Source: Tubiluchus corallicola
Taxonomy: Eukaryota > Priapulida > Priapulimorpha > Priapulimorphida > Tubiluchidae
Assembly: GCA_030141605.1 (NCBI GenBank)
Contig: JAQGDQ010000177.1
Span: 1 to 64,000 of the forward strand
DNA: 64,000 nt
Direction of reading: 5' to 3'
Position numbers and translations under genes: made by a program. Below are positions 12,001-22,332 of this stretch, in pieces. Each line of letters opens with the position of its first letter. Within the stretch, counting starts at the first letter, position 1. The notes beneath the pieces were generated by a model, which made no database searches, was not told where the DNA came from, and worked only from the letters and a program-made list of their open reading frames with translations.

Positions 12001-15000
12001 TGGCATATGCACTGATCCTCCACCATCATGATGGATGAAGAATATGTTGACGAGTGCTTTGTCTCAGAAACTACCATAGTCGAATCAACCACACCTACCA
12101 AATTGCTAAACGTTACAAAAACATGTTTGAGCATCATGCAAGCACAAGCGCATTTCTCACATTTAACAAATGCAATATTGTTGAATTGCACGTACTTGCA
12201 GAAAAGGAAACAGCCCAGAGCGTATCCTGCACCAAAAAGTAGCTGATTCACCTTCGCGCACGGTGACATTTACGGGGTCACTGCCTACCAAACTCGGCTT
12301 CCTCAGTCTATCTGTTAAAGCAAACGCATTGTATACAAAAACATAGCAATCGCATGCCGTTATTACGCAATTACGTGACTCCTAGTTTGTGGAATCAAAA
12401 CAATTGTTTCACTGTTATCACTACAACGATCGAAATATATCACTTCCAGTTCAAAAGAATCTGCACTACATTTGGATTACTTCTATTTATCAATTTGTTG
12501 CATTCCAGCTGACTGATTTACTTTTAACTAAGTCTTATCAATAATGATGAACTCAAAATATCACCAATACAATGTAACATGCCTATACCAGGATCTTATT
12601 TGCACAATAAAATTTGGTCTTTAATCAAAGATAAGAATTCTAATCTTTAACTGCACAATAAAATTTGTAAATGGTTCAGTACAAAAGCAGCAGTAATTCT
12701 TATATATTCTGCCTACAGGAGATATTGCTTAACTTTTAGAAAAGTTTTTTCTATCGACGCATCTATGCATTCTGTTTAGCAGTTGCTATTACTTTGAAGG
12801 ATAATTAAGTGCATTAAGGTAACACCTCTGCCATTCTGGTTAACATCTTTAGCCTTCACTGTCTTAATCCATAGAAAAAACAATTTACTGATATATTAAA
12901 TATAACAATAACATTTTAATTTATTTTTAATATTTATGTTAAACATTCTATAATCACACATAATGATGAACTATGAAGTGTACATCACGAAATACATGCA
13001 AGTAATAGTTTTAAGACAAAAACTACTAGTTACCACTAATGACCAAAAAAAGAAAAGGATCACGAAGGTAATCTGATAACTTGTACGAAAAATAAAGGCA
13101 AATCACAAACACACACATTGCATAAGTAACATTTAAAGAACAAACAGCCATCTAAAATAAGCAACAAACTACTGCAAGGCCACTAAATCAACTAAAATCA
13201 TCAGCATGCCTGGAAACTATAAGCTAAACTAAAATAATTATTATAATCTTAGTGTACAAACCCACAATTAATTCAACCACCTCAACACTCAGGGGCGTAT
13301 TAACCAATAGGCTACTTAGGCTATAGTCTAGGGCGTCAAAGTTTGAGGGGCGCCTAAAATTTTAAAATTTTTTTTATTCTCCTCAGAAAATGTGTATCCG
13401 TTCATATTCATGTAAAACAAGCACTGCATAACACATCATAGGTAGTTACCGAAATAAAATGTTATATAAGTGCCATATAACGAACAAGTACAAGCCTATT
13501 ACAAGGTACAACACAACAAACAGTTGCTCAGCCTGCTTGTATATAAGTGTAGTTCGTAATTAACAATGACAAAAATGATCAAATATGAGGTAATCACTGC
13601 TTGTAGTGAGAGCAGTTTTTCATGAACCCATGCAAAATGCAGCAAATGCTTACGGCCCTGAAGGAGTTAAAACTGTAATTCTATTCTTATTGGTATCTAG
13701 ACTGTTAAAGGTCACAAAAGCTTCGCATTCCGGTCTTGTTCTGTCGTTGTATGCAAAAACGATGATCATGGAATGGCTTTAGTTGGGTAGTTATTAGTCA
13801 TTAAGCAATCCAGGTCACTTGCAGTCTTTACACCATGCACATAAGGCAACAACACTAAAGGTCAGCAAAAAGAACCTGCTCAGAGTTCCGGCTTTGGCTG
13901 CCCTTTTCCCCCCTCTCCTCCAACTTGGCCTATACTGGCTAAATTGCTGCAAAATTAAGTTGCCACAACCAGTTTTTCTAATTTTCGCTTTGTTCTCTAA
14001 TACTAATCTGTCTGTGCAGGAATTTTAAATTTAAAGTTGCCCTTATATTTGCACAGTGAACAGAGTTTCTTTCTCTATGTGCCACTTGAAAAATGTCAGG
14101 TACTAAACAGAAATGTACAAAACACAAATCAATGTGTGCTACTACTAAAACACTTTACACACAGTTAACCTTGGGTATAAGGTACTCCTTATAAGGGAGC
14201 ACCAACACCGGTCCCGATTTTTCGTAATGTTTTTCCTATGTAAAAACCTTCGTATATAAGGTAGTCGCATATAAGGGACTTTCGGTTATAAGGGACGATA
14301 TCTTCAGGTTCCGCGTAATAGAAACCCAGGTAAATTACCTCGCAGATAAGGGACCCTATGATCAAAGCGAAATTGATCGATTTTTAAATTCAATTTTTTC
14401 CAAACTCGGCCTTCGAACGGCTTGGTTTCTGCGGTCACATACATCTCACATCACTGAAGGAGCTTCCCACATACCGTTTGCACTGAATGCATAGCAATAA
14501 TCCATAAAAATTTGGGTAAAAGTACAGAAAAGTACAGGTCTAGATACACCCTCGGTCTGACTCAACTTCGGCTATAAGGGACATCGGACATATGGGATGG
14601 TTTTCACCTGTCCCAAGGTGTCCCTTATATCCAAGGTTGACTGTAAATGTTCCTGAGTGCTGTGAAACAGAAGAGGAATTAGTTAACAGAAATACGTCAA
14701 ATACACATACATAAAAATGTAATAAAGAAATGCAAGAAATACTAGATAATGCAACACTATCTATCCAAGACAAAGTACAGAAGTTGTTACAACAAGACTG
14801 TGAAGATTACCATGAAATCCCTTATAAGGGAGCACCAACACCGGTCCCGATTTTTTGTAATGTTTTTCCTATGTAAAAACCTTCGTATATAAGGTAGTCG
14901 CATATAAGGGACTTTCGGTTATAAGGGACGATATCTTCAGGTTCCGCGTAATAGAAACCCAGGTAAATTACCTCGCAGATAAGGGACCCTATGATCAAAG

Positions 15001-18000
15001 CGAAATTGATCGATTTTTAAATTCAATTTTTTCCAAACTCGGCCTTCGAACGGCTTGGTTTCTGCGGTCACATACATCTCACATCACTGAAGGAGCTTCC
15101 CACATACCGTTTGCACTGAATGCATAGCAATAATCCATAAAAATTTGGGTAAAAGTACAGAAAAGTACAGGTCTAGATACACCCTCGGTCTGACTCAACT
15201 TCGGCTATAAGGGACATCGGACATATGGGATGGTTTTCACCTGTCCCAAGGAGTCCCTTATATCCAAGGTTGACTGTAAATGTTCCTGAGTGCTGTGAAA
15301 CAGAAGAGGAATTAGTTAACAGAAATACGTCAAATACACGTACATAAAAATGTAATAAAGAAATGCAAGAAATACTAAATAATGCAACACTATCTATTCA
15401 AAGACAAAGTACAGAAGTTGTTACAACAAGACTGTGAAGATTACCATGAAATTCATTTTTCTCCACTCAAGACCGATAGCTGCAAAAAACAAACAACTGA
15501 AAATGTCCTTTAATATGTTCAGGGGCCAAAAGCACTTTATTATGTTACATCATATAATATAATAGATCAAAAGTAGTTATATAGTACAGAACAATACGAT
15601 TCTAAGGCTGCCACGATTCAATATTTCATTTAATGCTCAAAAATTTAGTGCTATTCATGAGCAGACTAGCATTTGTTAATATTTCCGCAATATAGAAAAA
15701 TTTTTGAAAACAAGCTACAGGTACTGGTACTGTCAATACATTACCATCCTTTATTAAGCACATTATTATTTACCGATCAGTACTGATCAGACTGCAACCC
15801 TTCAGGACATAGGTTGCCTTGAACGTTGTTTTGTTTTAATAAGAACTCGCACGTTTAATTTTAGATATCCCAACAACAACGGCAATTTTCAGAATTTATA
15901 GAATGCGGAAATGCCTGATGCAGGTGAAAGTATAAGTTAAATAGACACGGAATAATTAACGACATTTAGTTAGAATAGTTGCTATTAGTGATAAAATTGT
16001 TCTCTTTTGTGTTGTATTTTAGACTGTTTTAAATTTAATTATTATTTTGTTTGTTCGGCCAAGTTCTTCAATCATGCTTTTGATTTTTGTTTGAACATTG
16101 TTTACATTAGTGCAACAAATACTTCTTCTTTTTATATTCATGTTTTTACTCTGAATTTCGTTTGATCTTTTTTCAAGTTTTGATTTTCTTTTTCTTTGTA
16201 TTTTGTATGCAATGACTAATTCTTTGTCATCATTTTCGTTTATTTTCAAAACAAACTGGAAATTCCTTATATAAAGTAAACTGTTCTAGAGACTATTATT
16301 CTAGAGACAGTCGAACTAATGACCGTATGGTCCCTTCACTGCCCCTTCACCATCAGATAATTTTATTTTTCAAATAAAATTGCAGAAAATAGTTAATATA
16401 GTACTGTGTTTCTTCCTTACCTACAACTTCCAGTGTATGTGTAGCACTAATTGAACCATGCGGATTTGAAACATTACATCTGTAAATACCACTGTGCTCC
16501 TCATTTACATTCTCCAGCGTCAAAATCCACCTGAAAAAACAACGCTTCCAGTTTTTACACTAGATCACAATTTTTGGTGATCTATAGCATCTACGAAGTA
16601 CAATGCTTCTCTAGGACTGGAATTTTTAGGTTCGTAACTACGTTCTAGATCTACAGTCAGTCCAGAAAGTTGCTACCATGACAAAACATAACAACCTTTT
16701 TCGGAACCGATGTCTGTATCTATTTTTCACAAAGTTTATACAGTTCAGCAAAATACAAATTGGCATCGCGCAAGTAGCGGCAAGGCCTAGCATTAATATT
16801 AAATAGTCATGAGAAGACCAGAAAGTAATTCATATCAAGCACAATCCTTAAAAAAAGCATGGATTGGCAAAAATGTCTAGGCTACTTTTAGACAAACATT
16901 CGCTCTCAGTGAGGTAAGTGGAATGTGCACAGTATGGCAGATGAAAAGAACTAGTAGTTTTTCTAATGTAACCATTCAGTTATTAATGAGGCTCGGGACT
17001 GCTTAACTATCACAGCACACAACGCGACCGCTTGGTTATTCCTCTTGCCCATAATTAGCCAACGAAAAAGCATATATATGCTCGTTATATAAAATTAAAT
17101 AAAAAAACAATAAAACAAATATGCATCGACTAAAAGTTTTTAACATTTCTTTGCTAAAGCATGTGCCTAAGTGACAGCAGCTGTATTTGTAATCAGTATG
17201 GAGTTCCAACAACTTTTCATATCTATTAAACATAATATTAATGTATGATTCACACTCACCCTCTTTTTTTAACGTAACGAGATTGTGTGTCAATTGTTTC
17301 ATTGTCCTTGAACCACACAATGTCCGGTGTTGGGTTACCACGAGCTCTGCATTTAAAGGTTACCGTTTGACCAACTGTTTTGACAAAATGAGACATGGAT
17401 CCGAATTTGGAAAACTCTGGTTTAGCTAAAAACGTAATTAAAGATAAGTTGGAGTACATGAAAGTAGATGGTGCATGTAAATATGAACGTTAAAATAATG
17501 GCACACATCTTGTTCACATTTTGATGCATGGTTTTATTAATATTATTGTCACTTTACATTTTATTTCCATGAACTGTTTGATTATAATTTGCATGTGATT
17601 TTATAACGCAAGTAATTTATTTTTTCCGCTGTATTATATGTTACTGCAACTTTTATTGATTATTGATACAATATGTTTTTTGCTATTTTAATGCATTGTT
17701 ATGATTACTATTATTATTATTTTTATTTTGTCATTTCGATTCGCTGTTTTCTTTAAATTAAATAAGTCTCACACAAAACTGCAACTAGTGTCACATAATT
17801 AACCATACTAATTAATGTTGCATAAATAGGGGTGACCTCTTGGTCTTAAGCCACCCTTTCTCAATTATCGCAGCAGTATTATTCACCTATAAATATTGTA
17901 TATTGTTATATAGTGTAAAAGAGACGAATAATATAAATTGAAATTGAAATTCAATTGTTAAAACATCAAAACTATAACACACATTAAACCAAGGAAGTAT

Positions 18001-21000
18001 GTTATGCAGATGTTACAAACAGAAGACAATAGTCAGCTTTGATATAATATCAGTAACACAATCTCCGCATAGACAGTTTAACTATCATTCATTATTATTA
18101 TTCATTTGTATCAACTTTGTTATGTAAAAGCAGTACGTATAATTATGTAAAAACACTATAGAACTAATTTCTGTTTTTAATCTTTACAGTTTTCAACTTG
18201 CAGTAATAATACAAAAGCGCTTTCATGATTTAGTTTTTACATGTCTATTTCCGTCAAGACTGATCCACTTCAGGCATGTCAGCATTATTAAATAACACAG
18301 CTGTCATTAACCTTATCAGATCTTCCAATCCCTTTCTCGTTTTGAAACAAAAGAAATTCCTAATGCATTTAAATAGCTAAACTTTTCTCTCTCCATCACA
18401 AAAATAATGAAGCACATACATTCAGATTATAACAAAATATAATAACAAACAACAGCAGTGCACTCAAATCATGCTCCCCCCCCCCCACACACACACACAC
18501 AGCTACTACATGTCTGTTGCATCAACACTCTTCATATAGGACTATTCACTTGCTTTACTGCAAATTAACTCAATAAAGATAAAAAGACTATGCACAATTA
18601 AAATATGTTTACCTGTAAATTCTGTAACACAGTTGCGATAAGTTAACATGTAAATTCTGTAACGCAATTAAGATATGTTTACCTGCATATTCTGTAACAC
18701 AGTTGTGACATGTTTACCTGTAAATTGTGTAAGACAATTAAGATATGTTTACCTGTAAATTCTGTAACACAATTAAGATTATTCGTAAATCCTGTTACAC
18801 AATTAAGATATGTTTACCTGTAAATTCTGTAACACAATTAAGATTACTTGTAAATTCTGTAACACAATTAAGATGTTTACCTGTAAATTCGGAAACTTTA
18901 GCAAGAGATTCCATCTTTGTGATTTTGTTAGGTTTTTCTCTAATTTCTTTTTCAGTTTTTCTATCCAAATAAAGCTTTTCTTTTGCTGAAAAAAAGTAAT
19001 ATATAATCACATGACAACTGATAGTATGAGATTTTTTTAAATATAAATATGATGAAACAGACAAAACATTCCACAGGCATTGTATGCTGCGATAAACTGC
19101 ACACTTTCTCAAATGCAAGTATGGGGAACTTTTCTTAAATGACATGAAAATCTTCCAAAAGTTGTATGGCCAAAAACAAGGGCTAATTCACATGCAGTCA
19201 CATACCTACAACCACGTTAATATCAATGCTTGCAGAACCAAAACCATTAACAGCTGTACACTTATAGACGCCAGCATCCTCTTGCGTTACGTTTCGTATC
19301 CAAAGACCTTGAGAACCAACTTGAAATCGATTTCCCAATAGTTCTGATGAAATGATAGATCCATTTTTTGACCACTCGGGCAAAAAAACAGCTCTTTTAA
19401 TCGGACAGGGCAGTTTTATATTTTCACCAACACTGACTTGCACAAACTCCATTGCTTGCAAATTAGTTATTTGTGGTGGTTCTGTAAAAGAAAAACGTGG
19501 AAATTTAACATGTTAAACTGTATGAAAGTGAAATTTTATTCATACTCAGAAATGAAATGATAAAAAATCAAGCAACAAATGCTATGCATTAAAGAGAACT
19601 ACTATAACTGTGAAATTTTAGTTATGGGTGTTTTTAGTTGCTACACATCTGGCAAACATTTCCCCATGTTGTTCTGGCTGATTACATAATATTACTACAT
19701 AAAGGCTGACCAATGATCAAAACAAACACTGGTAACTAACTGTAAGTAAATAGGTAAACAAGAGACACCTTACACATAACTGACACTGCTATAGCAATAA
19801 TTATAATTATATGTGTCTTTACATTGTTCTCAAAACAAAGGTTCAAAGAAGCAGATACTTTTGTTTCATAACACACTTTGCACAAATTGCAGTCACTTAC
19901 AAATACTGCACTGAATGCGCTCAAACAATTTAAAAAATTTAATTATTAATGACAGTTTTCTTTTGGTGCACAAGTTGCCATTCATTCATTTATCATTCAT
20001 AATATGTCATCGTATTGTATTGTCTGAAAAATAGAGTATCGTAACAGTAATGCTGGAAAAAAGTATCGCACCACTAAATTTGTATCAATTAACATCTCTA
20101 ATGCACCATTAACAAACGTTTAGTAACTTCCTACTGAAATGCTTGATGAATTGTTCTTTACTTCACTGATGCTGCAAGTGATCAGAGTCAGACATGCATG
20201 AGCAGCTATAACCAAAAATTTATTTTTTTTATTTTTTGATCTATGGAACAATAATGTAAATAAAGTCCATCTTCAATTGTTGGCATCCTTCTGTCTCGGA
20301 AGAAAATGGAGTGTGCGTCAAGAGAATCAGTTATTGATCACATTGATGGAGCTGCAGCATCGACTGTGACTGAGCAGTCTGATCCTTGAACCACTGGAAC
20401 GGCCACTCCAGGGCGCATGCCTGGGCAAGGTGTATAGAGATCCTGAGTTGATCAGACAACAGGAACCCCCTCTCTTCTTCCCTGGTGTAGTCCAAAGGAA
20501 AGCAGAGCGATATGTTTGGCACCAGATTGGCTGCAGTGAGCACGCTACATTCGGGGCTCCACTCCTGATTTGGAAGGTTTACACCTCTACACATGGCCAT
20601 TGGGTAATTTGATCTCCTCCACTCTCTAGCCGTTGGCTGCTTGTGCAGCTCCTCCGCCTAGTGTCGAGACACAGTGTGGGCATCCCGCAAGCCTACAGCA
20701 CCTCGTATTCCTAGGTGGTCACCCATCCAAGTACTAACCAGGCTCTATGTTACTTCAATTAACGTCAAACAAAATGTTAATCATTCTCAGTCAAACTCTG
20801 CTGTCTGTCCAATCGGAGTGTACATTTTTCACACGCCCATAGCACTGGTTCATTACCTGGGCTTTCGAGACAATCAGGGGCAGGAGCTGTAACTATGTAT
20901 TATCGGTATATGTTATATTCTTATGAAAAATGCTCAACTTTTCATTAGTTTGCTTGAGAGAAATCAGCCTGGTTTTAGATTTTATTACAGGTTGTCGATT

Positions 21001-22332
21001 GTCTGTATTGTAAATTGCAGGTGAATTAGTAAAAATATAGTCTAATTTCGTTTTGAGTTACTGATTTTGTTAATAATAAAATATGCAGTTTAGGTTAATG
21101 TACCATCTTGCAAGCTAGATAAAGACAAGTATTTGATTAATTTAAAAAAATACAAATTAACTTTAACGAGGTTAATTAGGCCAATCATATGACGCTGCTT
21201 TAATGATCACAAATGTAAATGACAATGAAATTTATAACATTATATTGAAGCCCGAGTTGGCAGGTTTAAACGATTTAAGGTTAACATCCATGTGGAAATT
21301 GCAGCCTGAGCACTTCTAAGTAGGTTTGCGCAGGTTATAGGAATGGCCAGTTAGCAATATTTGAAGCCCAGCGGCAAAGTTGAACTCATCTACGGGAATA
21401 CGTGTTAACTGTCAGGGTTATGTGGTAAGCGAGCACACTCACAGGAATCAACATTCAGACAAATTTTTTCAGAGACTTTTAGGCAAAAAGTTTTCTCTGC
21501 TGGTCAGTTTTTATAAACTTCAATAAGATCTTCACTGTCCATATTAATTCAAATGTGGTCAAAATTTCTGTTATATATCAATGTAAAATTTGTATCCTAA
21601 AATAGACAATTTATGATATACTTCTGGTTATAATCAAGGCTAAAAGATGCCAATGGGACTTATGAGTTATGTACGTTGGGCAGGATCGTCTACGGAATAG
21701 AACAACCAAATTTATCCATTTGTGTAGTCTAACAAACAGTTGAAAAAATGCAAAAAGTGGATAAAAGCTTGCGAACGACGATCAGTGAAATGTACGTGCT
21801 GTGTTCGTATGTTCAAAGGCAAAAAAGACTTTCGTAAACATATTTTGTTGTCTATTTGTCTTAAAGCTAGGCTTAACTGGCTTAGTTCTTTTATAATAAC
21901 GACTCGACTAGGCACTCTTTGCATTTTGTAGTTCTTTGAAGCTTTGTTGTTACATTCTGCTTAAATTGTGATGAAATTGTTTGGCTACTTAAAGTTTTAA
22001 TTTCTTGTTATCTGCTAAATTGCAAATTTTGTGAATGAAAAAGCGCAATCAGTTTGCATGTCCGCTGATTAGACATTAGTTGCCACGTTGTTCACTAAAG
22101 AGAGTTGTTATTCAGCGGTAGCTGATGTCCTGAATGGTACTCAGCGTGCTTACGTCACAGCAGAGGCGGAGCGATAGACCAATATGTTTCACGTCAATTG
22201 CAATCTCATTTGTATCACTACACTTGAATAACTAAAGTCGGCACTTGTTAACTTACCTGGTTTTTCACTGTTCAGCAGTGAAACCTGTGTCGAAAACACT
22301 AGAATAATACACAGAATTTTCGCTTCCGCCAT
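9094..22332 (-). CDS. FGFRL1: FGF receptor-like 1 (FGFRL1-like), nine exons, 3' end missing
   Basis: Exons (minus strand): 22332-22257, 19481-19206, 18985-18881, 17425-17260, 16530-16421, 12311-12196, 11772-11701, 10254-10080, 9291-9094. All have GT..AG introns and matching phases, giving about 431 residues. Residues 1-22 are a signal peptide. Ig1 (about 26-117) has Cys51, Trp62, Cys100 and EDAGVYKCTAVNGFGS. A charged linker is exon 3. Ig2 contains GNPTPDIVWFKD and GIYRCNVSN; Ig3 contains FWCRIRS, WLKE and YICYGVNALGYSFKAAYL. A transmembrane helix lies around 376-396. FGFRL1 binds FGFs but lacks a tyrosine kinase; the Ig1 and Ig3 wording and exon order fit FGFRL1 better than FGFR1-4. The tail after residue 431 (phase 1) was not located, so absence of a kinase is inferred. 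A planarian-type nou-darake homologue is the same family. Confidence 0.86.
9380..9936. repeat. Interspersed repeat, family A, copy 1
   Basis: This segment is the reverse complement of 40811-41399, at moderate identity along most of its length (for example GTTAGTTTCTGACGAACTA here against the complement near 41128). It lies in the FGFRL1 intron between exons 8 and 9. No open frame longer than about 60 residues is seen. No terminal repeats or target-site duplications were recognised. Confidence 0.8.
11385..11620. repeat. Interspersed repeat, family B, copy 1
   Basis: The sequence TTATTGGGTAATCACAATTA and the later ATATACATAAACACAAAT segment recur in the same order and orientation at 33355-33790, where the copy is longer in the middle. 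It lies in the FGFRL1 intron between exons 7 and 8. Non-coding. Confidence 0.65.
13292..13400. repeat. Fragment related to the 5327 repeat
   Basis: GGCGTATTAACC...AGGCTATAGTCTAGGG and CAAAGTTTGAGGGGC resemble the head of the repeats at 5327 and 5825. It lies in the FGFRL1 intron between exons 5 and 6. The rest of 12320-14160 shows no gene. Confidence 0.5.
14161..14643. mobile_element. Tigger/pogo-like non-autonomous element, ~480 bp
   Basis: The left end ACAGTTAACCTTGGGTATAA and the right end TTATATCCAAGGTTGACTGT are inverted repeats. TATAAGGGAC-type motifs recur just inside both ends. The right end is followed by a TA; the left flank (..ACAC) has lost the TA. No transposase is seen. An inverted, partial relative begins at 63795, and a shorter one is at 5952. 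Confidence 0.8.
14185..15452. repeat. Tandem duplication of ~633 bp containing the MITE
   Basis: The sequence from 14187 (CCTTATAAGGGAGCACCAAC) restarts at 14820 and runs almost identically to about 15452. The second copy lacks the left inverted repeat of the element. The near-identity means a recent duplication or an assembly collapse/expansion artefact. It lies in the FGFRL1 intron between exons 5 and 6. Confidence 0.92.
17540..17960 (+). repeat. Possible LINE 3' tail
   Basis: An AT-rich stretch contains GGTGACCTCTTGGTCTTAAG and CCACCC, then ends in a short AATTGAAATTGAAATTC repeat, as non-LTR element 3' ends often do. A similar CCACCCTTTC-type tail is at 39745-40020. No coding part is recognised. 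It lies in the FGFRL1 intron between exons 3 and 4. Confidence 0.3.
18475..18502. repeat. C-run followed by (CA)n microsatellite
   Basis: A run of C followed by about nine CA dinucleotides, in an FGFRL1 intron. Confidence 0.9.
18604..18890 (-). repeat. ~35-bp tandem array copying the exon-3 donor site
   Basis: About nine units of 29-36 bp. On the minus strand the unit reads ATTTACAGGTAAACATATCT then TAATTGTGTTACAGA. The first unit in gene direction is the real end of FGFRL1 exon 3 (..GAATTTACAG|GTAAAC at 18881/18880). Five further units keep the same ACAG|GTAAAC donor. Each unit also has TGTTACAG before AATTTACAG, so it looks like acceptor, 9-nt exon and donor. Confidence 0.88.
20320..20746 (-). 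repeat. 5S rRNA-derived fragment / SINE-like repeat
   Basis: The reverse complement of 20690-20743 matches the 3' half of eukaryotic 5S rRNA: AGCCTGGTTAGTACTTGGAT at one end and GGTGCTGTAGGCTT at the other. The 5' half of 5S is not recognisable upstream (20747 onward on the plus strand). The GC-richer 20320-20690 segment follows it in the minus direction and holds an 89-residue frame I take as chance. This could be a 5S-headed SINE or a 5S pseudogene, in FGFRL1 intron 1. Confidence 0.65.
20747..22256. other. Rest of FGFRL1 intron 1
   Basis: No gene is established. A 63-codon plus-strand frame at 21740-21931 contains a C-x2-C...H-x5-C zinc-finger-like pattern (CTCCVRMF, then FRKHILLSIC), but there is no supporting splice structure or upstream context. 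Confidence 0.4.

Noticed and set aside
20331-20600. 89-codon minus-strand frame
   Set aside because: It lies inside a 5S-linked repeat-like segment and matches no protein family.
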